DNA of 64,000 nt from Calvatia gigantea (GCA_025093985.1 JACAAK010000001.1:2604001-2668000), one strand, 5' to 3'; shown: positions 35,128 to 46,272, counted from the first letter of the stretch. Notes: generated by a model not told the origin, from the letters alone. Numbers and translations are program-made.

Positions 35128-37298
35128 ATGCCTTTCGGTCTCACCATGGGTACGGAGCGGGCGAATGCCCTGCAGGTATGTGGCGAGATTACATTTTTTC
35201 CGCACGAGCGACTAAAGTCCTTTTTTTTTTGGCCAGCAATCCATTCAAGATGAACTCATAAAGCGAGGGTATAGTCCGGATGCTGGTGAGTTTATCCGAC
35301 ACAAAATAGGTTCAAAATGCTGATATGGACGCTAGATCCTGTAATGGCGGAGTATATCACGATTATGGTGATTAATAACAAGTCTGCTGGTGCGTATTGG
35401 CCCCCCATTTCTTAAAATTTTACTCACATAGATTTCAGCTCAAATCACCGCCGAATTGGAGGATTGTACGCACACCCTCTTCTCTCTTTACTAAGAGACC
35501 GACTAACAAAGTTCTTTTTCACAGTAATTGGCTCAGAGTTTGGTAAACGTGATAGTCCCCCAGTGTTGCAACACGATGCTGACTTGGTTTCAGACCCAGC
35601 TTTTACGGACTGGTTATTCGTGGAAGCAGCAAAAGGCGCTAGTGGAGCCGTCGCCCCTTTACAACCCCAAACCCCTACTCCCTCTTCTCAACCCAGCGAG
35701 CAGCCTCCAGCGCGCGAGCCCTCCGTTCAACCACCACCCCGAGACAATTCTAATCGTTCTTCCCATCCGCCACGTAATGGCGTTTATCAACAGGCAGTTT
35801 CTCAAGCCACTTCCTCTGGCTCTTCGCAAAAACGCTCTGCATCTGCACGGTCGCCTTCTCCTAACCAGCCAAACAAGTCGCGGAGAACGGACCTACCGAC
35901 GGGCCCTCGGGCAATGCAACGCGACGGTGGCTCAGGCTCGAATCCTCGTAGTCTACTGGATCGAATGGGTGGTCACGCGGGGCCTGGCAGACAACAACGC
36001 GATGAAATTCAGGCGAGGATTGACAACATCACCAATAATTCGTCAGAACCCAACATGATGATGGCTGGCGGATTTCCGGGAATGCCTATGGGAGGAATGG
36101 ATATGAATGCAATGGCAATGGCAGCTAATCCCCTTATGTTGCAAGAGATGTTCATGAGTAATATGGCACTTATGCAGCAAATCTCCAGTCAGATGGGGAT
36201 GATGCAGGGACTCGCGAGCGGACCACCGGGTTTTAATATGACGGGAGGCGTACCAACAGACATGGCGATGTTCCCTGGAGGCCCGAATAATTTTGGTCCA
36301 CCGGCCAGAGGAAGGGGAGGAGCAAGGGGTGGAAGAGGTACGGGCCGAGGAGGTAGTGCTCGTGCAGGAGCATCTTCGTCACCTAAACCGGCTGAAACCA
36401 ATGCAAACCCTGATACGGCTGCTATCACATCCAATTCCTTTTCCCAGGCCTCCTTCCTCTGTCGCTCCTACACTTGCTGCCCCCACTCCTACAACCGGTG
36501 TTCCCGTAACAACCACCCTTGCTGCATCAGCAACCCCCAAATCACAACTCCCGTTTGCAATTCCTGAGCGCCCGCAGTCCCCAACTCTCTGTAAATTCGG
36601 TCTTAAGTGTACCAACGCGCATTGTCGGTGGTCGCATCCCTCGCCCGTTGCCACTCCAGAAAGTGGTGTCGTTCTCAGCAACGAAGCTTGCGAGAGTGGT
36701 ATAAACTGTAAAGACAAAGATTGCATTAAGGCTCATGTGAGCCCAGCCGTTCTTAATCCCTCCGGTACGCTACTTTCATACCGATTGATATAGGCCCGTT
36801 ATTGATTAAAATATTTCAGCTCAACTGCCCGCGCCTGCTCCTGCTCCTGCTCCCGTGGTACACCATACACCCTCAAATCCCATTCCCTGTCGCTTCGGCC
36901 TGGCATGCACCCGACCAAATTGTGTGTTCTCTCACCCTCGTCCGACATCCAACCCCCAGCATACCACACCCTGTCGCTTCGGTACCGCCTGCACACGCGC
37001 AACTTGCCCGTATCAGCACCCCGAAGGGCGCGTGCTTCCCACCACCTTCCATCGGGGCTTGGCACCGAGCGGCCCTTCGGTCAACATATCCACACCCGAA
37101 GCAGGTACAATGGGCCCCAGTCCACATAGAAGCATGACGTTTAATAACCCCAAAGCAAAGCTGGAGAAGAAAGTAAAAGAGCTTGAAGAGAAAAAGAATG
37201 AAGCTGAGAAAGCTATAAAGGAGGCCCAGGAAACCGCGAAGACAAACGGGAACACGACTGGGAAGGAGGACCCCAAAACTGTAGCGACTGCCGCTTAG
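35128..37298 (+). CDS. Nab2/ZC3H14-type CCCH zinc-finger poly(A) RNA-binding protein
   Basis: Starts MPFGLTMGTERANALQ at 35128 and proceeds through four short exons (QSIQDELIKRGYSPDA, DPVMAEYITIMVINNKSA, AQITAELEDL) to IGSEFGKRDSP, resembling the N-terminal PWI-like fold of Nab2. The middle is Pro/Gln/Ser-rich, then Met/Gly-rich, then an RGG box (GRGGARGGRGTGRGG). Four C-x5-C-x4-C-x3-H fingers follow: CKFGLKCTNAHCRWSH, CESGINCKDKDCIKAH, CRFGLACTRPNCVFSH and CRFGTACTRATCPYQH. This spacing is that of Nab2/ZC3H14, which bind poly(A) and control tail length and mRNA export. The end is a Lys/Glu coiled coil (KKVKELEEKKNEAEKAI) and the stop is at 37296-37298. One intron (36378-36447) is inferred from a frame change and has a weak donor (gtcacc). 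Confidence 0.88.
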
Positions 37299-39692
37299 AG
37301 ATGTTAGGAAATTGTTTGATTACCCGGGATCTCTGACCTTAGCTTTACCTAATATCAAAGACAAGACGGACACAACAATTCAACATCGATCTATCCGACC
37401 TCTTTCCCTGTCATTTTCTCGTGCATATATATATGTATCCGGTTGTCCTGTAGTGCGCACCTCCGTTTCGTCTGTTCGGCCCTGTTTCCTTTTGTCATAT
37501 TATTTACCTTCCATCCTAAGTATTGACACGGTAGTGATAGATACCTACTTACTCAAGGGTCTGGGACTGGCCAACCTGCTCGCAGTTTTTGGACACTGTG
37601 ACGGACACGGTTGGCAATAAATTTTGGAATGGCTCCGTTTGACCAAAAGTCGGTCAAACCTCATTCTCCCCCCTTTTTGTGCTACCCTCTTAAGAAACCA
37701 CCAGCAATGACCTTGGAGATTGATCTAAAATGTATAAAGTAGTGGCCATGATTTTTGTGCATCGCCCGTGTTGGGGTGTCAATTGCACTACTCGTCCGCG
37801 CCAAGCTCCAAGACAACATTGGTGCGATGTTGCGGTTGGATATGCATAAGGGAGGCAAACCTGATCCAACCCTCCTTCCTGGGATTATATACGATTGCGC
37901 GAATAAACTCGCGACATTGAACCTTTCTAAAATACTAGTAAAGCCGCTCGCCGCTGGACCCACATTCCACGATGTTGCCATATTCTACCTGAAACGCCCC
38001 CTATCACATTTTGCAAAGGCAAGTCTATCCAGTGTACCCACTGCGTAACCCTGTCCTTACGCGCAAGATGTGACGGTATTTGTGCGGACTGTCGAACATG
38101 GGGTGCAACCCCGAGGACAATAAACATGATACGAAAAAAAAAAAGACATTTGACATTTTCGGCGGAAGGCATCACCCTCACCAAGAACTGCATATATCGG
38201 ATTATCACCCGGGTCGCGGTACGATAATACTAGTCTTTGATGAGGGGAGGCAGGATGAATCATCAGGCAGACGTTTCAGAAGATCATTTAAAGTACCCAG
38301 AAATTCCATTGGGGATAACCTAGCTACAAAGTACAGAGTGGACTAAGGGCTTTTCGCCCTTTTTCGACCCAGGTATACCTCTGTCCTGTACAGCGCACCC
38401 CTGGTGCTCGCTCCTCCCACAGTCCGGCACGGAAACGCTGTTTGAGGTATCACCTTCCTCTCTACATTGCTTTTCTCTTTGATGGTCTTCTTGTGCATCT
38501 CTGCTAGCACTCTTGTTCTTATCGCTAAAGAGTGATTGTTGCGGTGGCATCTTCCCTTGTCCAGGGTATTGTACACGTAGATTTTGCGATATATTGTACT
38601 GATAGGCTGGGGTGCCGCGCCTTGAAACTCATGGGGGACTTGGGAGTGGGGCTCATTAATTCCCGGTCCTTTGCTTCAAGTTACTGTATCCCCAGTCACA
38701 CCAGATTGTAGGATTGCTTTACTTGACCCAGGCAGGTGTCCGTGGCACGGCCGTTGAATTAATTCATGAAATTCGCAACTTGTTCCTTTTGTAGTAGCGT
38801 AGTGGACAACTCTCGGTTACGAAAAGGTAACCCAACAAATGGGACCAAGATCGGTTAAATCATTTTACAAAAGGATGATGACTCGGCGTACGCCACAGGG
38901 GACACATTCGCGGGTTCTGAGCACAAAGGAAAGAGTGGGAAGTCTGTTTCAGTGGGGATTCGGGTTCCAGGATAGTGGTTGGAGTATTGATTTACGGCCA
39001 ATGCAGGAATTTAGAGGAGCACCAAAGCGAAGGAAGCAAAGCCTGCATCCCCATCTCTTCAGTTCTCCGACAAATACCCCCGAAACTTCAAATTGGATTT
39101 CTGGGTTAGACGGTGCCATAGCAAAGTGTGGAATGGGGGATGTATGTTCTCTGTTCGTAGTTTTCTTCTTTTTTTTTGCCGAATCTAACCAGTGTTTCCG
39201 GAATCCGTACGACCGCCTCAATTGTCGAGCTAAATTCCAGATTTTTTCGTTCAACAGGAACACTCACTGACTTATTTCGGACGGTGGAGGTTTGAGCATC
39301 GCTGTCTCACCCCATATCCTCTATCATCTGGTGGTGACTTTCCAGTTCCGAACCCCATGCATAACGTCGTCGCTGGGATTGTGCACTGGACGTGCTGCAC
39401 CCCCGGTAATAGTACAGATAACCCCGTCCCCGAAAAAAATAGTCTTGTTTATTCTCCAAGTAGTGACCAAAGCATCTGGTACTCGGGAGGGGTATCCAAT
39501 TATATGCATAATATACCCGAACGAAAATATAAAAATATGTATAGCACAATTCCAAGTCATTCCAGAGATCACCTCGGCGCGAATTCAACGAAGGACTTAA
39601 TGGTTACGGAAGGAAATCAAAACGAGAGGCAAATATACAGCCCGGCAAATATCAAACTGGAACTGAGGGTGATAGTCAGGCGGGTAGGGAGC
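37299..39692. other. Gene-poor interval before the duplicated block
   Basis: Between the Nab2-like gene and the stop of the left ATPase copy. The only ORF I list is 37755-38048. An ORF at 38839-39270 (143 codons) has no motif and contains a homopolymer-coded Phe run. From about 39431 rightward the sequence is homologous to 44699-44902, marking the left edge of the duplicated block. Confidence 0.5.
37755..38048 (+). CDS. Short ORF with gene-like composition, possible remnant
   Basis: About 97 codons containing VRAKLQDNIGAMLRLDMHKG and GPTFHDVAIFYLKRPL, which read like a folded alpha/beta protein rather than chance. The ATG may not be the true start: an acceptor-like site is possible just upstream, and the frame closes soon after. 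I do not recognise a family. It could be one exon of a decayed gene. Confidence 0.25.
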   Translation: MCIARVGVSIALLVRAKLQDNIGAMLRLDMHKGGKPDPTLLPGIIYDCANKLATLNLSKILVKPLAAGPTFHDVAIFYLKRPLSHFAKASLSSVPTA

Positions 39693-42389
39693 TCAGTCAT
39701 CGTCATCAAAGCGACGTGGTCCTCTTGAAGTGAAGCTAGACACGGTCCTGCCCTTGCCTATGGAAAGATCAATTTTGTCGCCCTTGTCTAAGTCCTTAAA
39801 CTATTTTGACATTTATGTCAGGCGAGGTTGCACGAGAAATAAGGTTACGTACAGTCAGTTCCCGCGTCCTGTGTAGACTCTCGATCTCGTCGATCCTTTC
39901 TCTGACGCCGTCTAGCAGTTCGTCGAAGCCGTCCTCCTCGCAGACCTGTCGTGCAGCATGCAAAATCAACATGGAGTCAGGTTGGACGTCGTGGTGGATC
40001 TGAAATTATCGTCAGTGGGGATTGTCCAGCAAACACCATGAGTTTACGCACATCGATCGCAATGATATTAAGATGGTCTAGTTCTGTGGAACACGGCGCA
40101 CAGTTAGCCTTTCGTGAGGGCCTAGGTAAAGATATAGACCAACCTTCCACGAAGTCCGCCCGTGTCATAATTTGTCGACATCTTCCCTGTTCAGGGCGAC
40201 CAGGTCAACATGCGAGCATACCAAGAAGAAATGACATACATAAGAAATCTTAGGCAGGGGCAGGTCGGGAAGGTCGTCGGGATTCAGGGTCCCATCTTTG
40301 ATAGCATTCTCCCTCTCCTCTTCTTGCTCCTTGCGAATTTTGACGAATTCCCTGAGTAACAACCACGAGCAAGAGCTCCATTTTTGCTATCACCAGAAAT
40401 ATCAGCCTGCCGTTTGGGCTGAGGGAGAATAAATAGTCACCTCATCCATGACATCGTCATCGCAATCAGGGATCAGACCTATAAGAAATATATAAGTCTG
40501 GCCAAGCCTGGCCAAAGGAAGTACCCACCAATCTGGCTCATTAGCCATCCTTTCTCTACGGCCAGCATATGCTCAGCGGTGTGGGTCATGTCCTTTGACC
40601 TAGAAACCTAGATCGCAGTTGGTACTGAGTAGGCTTACATCAAGGGGCAAATCTATACCTTGTTCAGAGATGACAACCTGCCCCCAACTATATCCACCAC
40701 GTCTTCTAAAACCCGTGGTTCAGCTGGACGTCGACTGACGGACATGCGTAGATGCGTGATCGCATGTTTGGCCTCAGTGTTGTTGAGGTCATAGACAGAA
40801 AAAATCTAATAGAGAATATTTAAGTTTTTTTTCTGGACAGGGGTGGTGGGACAAAATTGACCAACATGCATTCTACTACCGAATCTCCCTGTTTAGCGAG
40901 GTTGAGTGAGACAGGAGGTCAAATTCGAAACAAGTTGCACGTGCGCATGAAGTGGTACGGCCAGAAATCATCACTGAGGACAAATCCTCAGAACAACGGT
41001 GACGAAGCAGGGGAGGGGAGGGGAAACTTACGAGCTAAAAACCATAGTCAAAATACCTACATAAGAATAAGGTACCAAACAACGAAGATGGGGGTTAAGT
41101 GGCCTACCGCTTGCGGCCCAAGCTTCCGCCTTCTGTTGTAGTTGCAGAAGCATACTCCGCCCGTCATCGTCATTCCTGAAGTGATGAACATTGTTAATGA
41201 TGAGAACAAGAGGTCGCCCTGTCCGTCGTGAGACGCGAAGAGCAACTTTTTCCAGTTTGTTCAACGCTGGATCACATATTGAGTGAGAAAGTTGGGCACA
41301 CAAGTTCACCCTTACCTCTTTCAATATCCAGACGGGCTCCCCCTGAATCACTTCAACAATTGGCCATCAAGAGCTAGTTCGGGACATTTTCTGACGAACC
41401 TTCTCTGGGGTCGCGCCTCTGGAATAGCCCAGTTTGAGAATCCTCGTTGAACTCGTAATTGAGCGCCTTTCCAAGTCGTAGACGGAATACTTCGAGGTCA
41501 GGGTGGGCATCACACATAGAAACACCCTCAGCCTGACACGCTGCCATTGACTCAAAGATCATTGGGCCTTTTCCTGAACCCTATCCGTGTGCGAAGTCAC
41601 TCAATTGAGCTGGGTTAGTGTGAGGGGATTGAACATACTTTTGGTCCGAGTATCATAAAGTAATGACCGGGCTCTTTTCCGTGCACGGCGGAATCGACAA
41701 AGTCCTGCTCTTTTCTACGTAGATCCATGGTCCATGGTCCGGCCTCGTAGACTTCATCGCCTTCGCCTTCAAATTCATCAATAGGTGGGCATTTAGTATG
41801 TTGTTTCGCAAGTTCAAGAGCTGGATCATAACCGGCTGAAAAGGCAGCTTCGATCTGAAAAGACTAAGAACGTAATTGAATATGCGACAAATATATCCGA
41901 CTTACCTTGTCAAGCACATTCTTCTTGTACCATTTCACATAAGCGATGCCGCCAACGAACACTATTAGCAAGATCAAGTCAATAACAGATCGGGGATTTG
42001 ATACCTTCCTGCACTCACCCATGCCCAGTCCAATAAATGTGGTCAACGCCGCGTCGAACAATGGGGAACGGGTGACTTGGAATACGCTACTTCCCCCAAG
42101 ACCAGGACCTCCACCTCCTCCAGGCGGGTTGAATCCGGGAATGTTCAACGACTCTGTGCGTTCGTGGACTTCATGGCGTGGGTGTGGGTGTGGTGCTCGA
42201 GGAGGAACTACTGATTTCGGTTTTGGTGGAGGAATTGGGTCAGTTATCATTGGTCGGAATATTTACGAAGCGAATGAGGGGGAGTATTTTCGTTTTGTGG
42301 CTATACTTGGGACAGAGAAGAGAGTGATGAAGAGACAGATGCGCATGACGGCCCGCAGTTGGAAGAACCAGCTTCTGTAGCGAGGCCAT
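39693..42389 (-). pseudogene. Left copy of the membrane-anchored AAA-type ATPase, degenerate
   Basis: Exon by exon this matches the gene at 46316-49028. It starts MASLQKLVLPTAGRHAHLSL at 42389 and contains HPHPRHEVHERTESLNIPGF, VGGIAYVKWYKKNVLDK, Walker A GPKGSGKGPM (split by an intron as in the other copy), LEVFRLRLGKALNYEF and RPLVLIINNVHHF. The C-terminus is FDDDD, with the stop at 39693-39695. The first 49 codons run into a TGA at 42240-42242 because one base is extra relative to the other copy. Translation from the next in-frame ATG (42250) would give a protein lacking the N-terminal targeting-like segment. The remaining exons are still open, so decay is recent or the copy retains some use. 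A sequencing indel is the main alternative. Confidence 0.7.
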
Positions 42390-43504
42390 TATGCAGACGG
42401 TTGGGTCGAAGAAGGAGAAAAACCAAACGAGGGACGCTAGATATCAACTCTGTTTGGAGGACCTCTTCCTGCACTTCTCCACGTGTTTTCCTCGATGTAC
42501 TTACCCAACGCTTACCTAGCGTCACCTAGGTTTGCTTGTTGCGGGATAGAAATGCAGAGCTCATCATCATCATCACCTCCCGTCATCTTCTGCAATAATT
42601 ATGGGTATCTCCATATAGTAGTCTTTACAGGTTTGGCGACGCTTAGCCTGCCAGAAGGTTGGCGGCGTTGCTGCGACATGCCGCTGTTGGTTCAGAGATG
42701 CTGCATCTTGTTCTCCCTCCCAAGTTCAAGCGGACATTGGTGCACTTCACAGCTTGCCCAAAATGATCCAGATAAAAGCTCCGTCAACACCCCAATTCCA
42801 GTCCTCCAAAGGTGTCAGCGATTGCTTGCCTTCCGTGTTGAAGTGAAATTGGCGATGATTTATTTTTAGAACGGTGGCTGCTCTCAGTTGACGTTGTTCT
42901 CAGCAAGACTATGTGCTCACCTCAGTATCAATGCATCTTGTGTTTCAGGTCCTACGCCAAACTTTTATTACTGCTGGATTCCCCTCGTGGGCTCATATAA
43001 GAGCTCGCACTTTTTGACACCTACTACGAGTCATACCGCACGAGCACCCCAAACATTGTTACTGGCATAGCCTGTTATGAATGCGATCACCGATGGTCGG
43101 ATTCTGGTCGCACATGACGCGACGTGAAGGGAACGAGCACGGAGCCAACCAATGTACTTTCCTTCTGATAAGGTGGTACTTCCCGGCCTTAAGGCTCAAA
43201 ACGTCGTTGTCGTTAGGTGGGAGGGGTCAACGAGGTTTGAGACTGAGTGCTGTTTAGCCCAACTCTGTCTCGACACCTCGCTTGAGCGGAATTCCTGCGT
43301 TGATCCGACAGGAATGGTAGCTTGTTCGAGATGCAAGGAAAGTGCTCTGTGCGATGGGCTTTACCAAAACTCTCCTTGAGCTCTGGAGTCGAGGAACCTT
43401 GTCCACGTGAGTTGGCCACCTCTAAATTCAACGCAGAGAATTGGCTAAATTTAAATCAAGCAACAAGAAAAGAATCCCTTCATGTTCGTCCGTAGAATTC
43501 CTTC
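42390..43504. other. Duplicated upstream region of the ATPase, left unit
   Basis: This holds the diverged counterpart of 49029-50446. Small plus-strand ORFs here (42483-42869, 43152-43379) are not conserved in frame with the right unit, so I do not call them as genes. The ATPase promoter should lie next to 42389. Confidence 0.5.
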
Positions 43505-43700
43505 ATGTTCGCCCGTAGGCCCCTCGTCCTTGTCCAGGCTGCAGTTGCTACCACTGTGCCAACGCCTGATAGGGCTGCTGCGGTGAATGACGCGACAGGG
43601 GGGGATGTGTTATTGCCCCATTGTTGCGAGGGTTGTTGGGGCGAATGGCGGGTCGCAGGCGCGTTACCTCATTGTTGGGCGCAATGTCAGAGATGAAGCC
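43505..43700 (-). pseudogene. Orphan fragment of a CSC1/OSCA 3' tail
   Basis: The sequence matches the last codons of the channel gene ending at 50447. The plus-strand strings ccactgtgcc, acgcctgata and ggcgaatg-like segments, and the CCCCAtTGTTG units that encode the SQQW repeats on the minus strand, all recur in order. About 140 bp present in the right unit are missing. No other channel exons follow to the right, so this is a breakpoint scrap and not a gene. Confidence 0.7.
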
Positions 43701-43720
43701 GTGATGGTAGGGCGTGCGAG

Positions 43721-44698
43721 GGCGAAGAGACAGTGTCAGGGGACCACTATGGACCGTTTTACGGATTCTTCGGGACTGCGTTCGGTATTCTCAGTGATTG
43801 TGGGTCTTTTAAAGATGCCAATGTCGATGCGGGATGAGACATGTAATCGATGTTCAACGTTCAGCTACCAAGCTAATCAATTGTCGAGGAGTTTTTAACC
43901 TATGAAGGTCTCAGTACCCGGTCTCGCCTGTGGCCCTGGATTCTCGAGGTATCAAAACCAGTGGCACTTGTCAACTCCAGTAACAGGGGGTGGTTGATGA
44001 TGTAAGGAGGTTGGGAGCCTAGGCACACAGAATCGTATCCTCACTGCTTTGGTTTTTTCCCCCCGGTTGCCTTTTATTTTTCCAATATCGTCCGAATTTC
44101 AACCTAGCGCGGGTAGGCAACGAAGAACTTCCTTGTGCCCCGTCCAAAGAATTTGTAAGGATATTGCTTTCAAGGCGGATTTCGACAGACCTTCCACCAG
44201 TAAGGGATCATCGATTCACAGTATGTCTCCTCATGAAACCTTTAAGAGATTAACCGACTGATAAATTAACTCGATGATTGCCAACGGGTATGTAACGCCT
44301 TCCGGCTAATACTTATAGTGATTAAGTGGTGAGAACTCTGCCGCTCTGTCGGATATGGTTGCGTACCCAGCCAGAAATTGAATACTATCACAGAAATCCT
44401 CATATATAGCGCGGAAACCGGAATTTGCATGGATGCAAAGGAGTTCGAGGTTGCGCCGCCGATACCGTAGGGACCATATTTACATTTGGAGTAAGACTAC
44501 TCAGTGAGTGCCTATGGAAACTGGGGGAGCTGCAAACTCGGTTTTATAATAGTCTGTGGTCTTCTCTTCGAGTCCCAAAGCGCCGAACGAGCTACTTGTC
44601 GAAAACTGTCTTCACAAGTGTTCGCATCGTGCAATTCGCCGTCGCTTCCGCCTGAGACCATGCCTTGCTTTAGGTACGTAAATGCGATGGAAAATTAG
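43721..44698. other. Spacer between the two duplicated units
   Basis: About 1 kb with no homology to the duplicated block that I can see and no supported gene. ORFs of 64-76 codons overlap on the plus strand around 44425-44698 without motifs. Confidence 0.5.
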
Positions 44699-44852
44699 TC
44701 TCGTTTTATTTTCCAAGACCAAAGCACCTGGTACTCGGAGAGGGGTATCCAATTATATGCACCATGTAACCAAATGAAAATATAAAAAGATATATAGCAC
44801 ACGAATCCAATTTGTTCTGGGTACCAGCTCGGGGCGAGTTGGGTGAAGAACT

Positions 44853-44902
44853 TAGTGGTTATGAAAGAAAATTGAATCAAGAGACAAACATGCAACCTGG
44901 CA
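44853..44902 (+). repeat. 50-bp direct repeat, left of the Tc1 element
   Basis: Matches 46223-46272 except for four positions that I can see. At each, this copy has TG or CA where the right copy has CG. It is far longer than the TA target duplication expected of Tc1/mariner. Confidence 0.85.
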
Positions 44903-44909
44903 TACAGTA

Positions 44910-45114
44910 AGGGACAAAACCCTTCCAATGATTTTGACTTTTTCATGAAATCTCAAATAACTCAGCAACCACTAAGCCAATTCATTTCAAATTTTAAATG
45001 AAGGTAGTCATGCTTCTTATCTACAAGTATGTTTAAGCATTTAATATTATACTTTGTTTCTATGGAGATATGAATTATTGAATATTATGAGTGCATTGGA
45101 AGGGTTTTGTCCCT
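44910..45114. repeat. Inverted 21-bp pair within the left end of the Tc1 element
   Basis: The 21-mer at 44910-44930 and its exact reverse complement at 45094-45114 enclose about 163 bp of AT-rich sequence. It could be an internal part of a long terminal repeat, a nested small inverted-repeat element, or a displaced copy of the lost right end. Confidence 0.8.
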
Positions 45115-45253
45115 CATCTTCTCCAGGCACATAACTCTGTTTACTGCTCTCAAACAAATTCAAATAAAATCATATGATGAGAGTAGATTGTGTATAAAGA
45201 TGAAAGCTTACTTCTCCAGGCCAAAGTAACCCAATAACTTATCTTCTGTTGAC

Positions 45254-46222
45254 ATGAAACCTCTCTCTTCTTCTCAGATTGATCATATCCTCTTTCTCCT
45301 TGACAAAGGACATACTGCTACCCAAATTGCTTCCACTACTGGTTATTCCCTCAGTACTATCTCTAGAGTTCGCTCTAAACATAGGCCAACAATTTCCAAA
45401 TCCACTGGTGGCTGTCCAAGCAAGCTTTCCCCCTCTGATACCAAATATGCCATTCGACTTCTCACCTCTTGCAAGGCCGATAATGCCTCTCAGGTCACAA
45501 AGGCCCTCCAAAATGTTACCAACCAACCTGTTTCATCCAAAACAATTTGAAGGACACTCAAAAGGGCAGGGATGAAGGCTGTAGTGAAGAGAAAACAGCC
45601 TTTACTCACTAGGGTTCACAAGCAGAAGAGGCTGGTGTTTGCAAAAACATATGCAAACTGGACTGTGGAGGACTGAAAGCAGGTAGTTTGGACAGATGAG
45701 ACTAAAATCAATCGGATGGGGTCAGATGGAAGGCATTGGGTGTGGAAAACAGCAGGAGAGGGGCTTAGTGACAGGCTGGTGAATGGAACTGTCAAGTTTG
45801 GAGGAGGTTCTTGCATGATATGGGGGTGCATGCTATGGCAGGGGCCTGGCCATATACACCACATTGAAGGTACCATGGATGGTGACCTTTATGTTTGCAT
45901 TTTGGATGACAAACTTTACCAAAGTCTCAAGAAATACAGGAAGAAGAAGTGGCAAGTCCTTTTCCAACAGGACAATGACCCCAAACACACAAGCAAAAAA
46001 GCAAAAAAGTGGCTTGAAAACAGTGGTTTAAAGGTTATGGAGTGGCCACCACAGTCCCCAGACCTTAATCCCATTGAACAGCTCTGGACTTATGTCAAAA
46101 ACAGGCTAGAAGAGTATGAAAACTACCCTTCCAGCATAACTGAACTCAGAGAAAGGGTGGATATAGAATGGGGCAAAATTCCTGCATCAGTGTGTCAGAA
46201 TTTGATAGAGAGTATGCCTAGT
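45254..46222 (+). pseudogene. Tc1-family transposase, inactivated
   Basis: The N-terminal helix-turn-helix region (SSSQIDHILFLLDKGHTATQ, then TTGYSLSTISRV) is intact. The catalytic region shows WTDET, then FQQDNDPKHTSKKAKKWL, and SPDLNPIEQLW. From the second Asp to the Glu there are 34 intervening residues, the DD34E spacing of true Tc1 elements. Two in-frame TGA stops break it: one at 45548-45550, where a basic residue is expected, and one at 45674-45676, where the family has Trp. The C-terminus is cut after ESMPS by the host flank. It cannot encode an active enzyme. Confidence 0.9.
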
Positions 46223-46272
46223 AGTGGTTACGAAAGAAAATCGAATCGAGAGACAAACACGCAACCTGGCAA
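46223..46272 (+). repeat. 50-bp direct repeat, right of the Tc1 element
   Basis: Right partner of 44853-44902. It directly follows the truncated transposase reading frame and leads into the ATPase 3' flank, so it marks the right junction of the insert. Confidence 0.85.

Larger units (their letters stand above)
39431..43720. repeat. Left unit of a tandem segmental duplication
   Basis: This stretch is homologous, in the same orientation, to 44699-50760 (less the Tc1 insert). Shared features in order are an AT-rich 3' flank (39431-39692 versus 44699-44902 plus 46272-46315), the whole ATPase gene, its upstream region (for example 42484-43140 versus 49130-49770), and a scrap of the CSC1/OSCA gene tail (43440-43700 versus 50400-50740). 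Divergence is high in non-coding parts and low in the exons. Confidence 0.85.
44905..46222 (+). mobile_element. Decayed Tc1/mariner-family transposon, right end missing
   Basis: The left end reads TA then CAGT (44903-44908), followed by a terminal-repeat-like 21-mer (44910-44930) that recurs inverted at 45094-45114. A Tc1-type transposase frame follows from 45254. No matching terminal repeat is found on the right: the transposase frame is cut near its end, where host flank (the 50-bp repeat) begins. The whole element has only four CG dinucleotides. It sits in the 3' flank of the right ATPase copy and is absent from the matching place in the left copy (about 39655). Confidence 0.88.

Noticed and set aside
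39324..39588. Overlapping ORFs on both strands at the left edge of the duplicated block
   Set aside because: The homologous flank at 44699-44902 does not keep these frames open in a conserved way, so they are not coding.
41946..42380. Plus-strand ORF of 144 codons rich in Gly and Pro
   Set aside because: Antisense of the ATPase N-terminal exon; the minus-strand frame has the motifs and splice sites shared by both copies.
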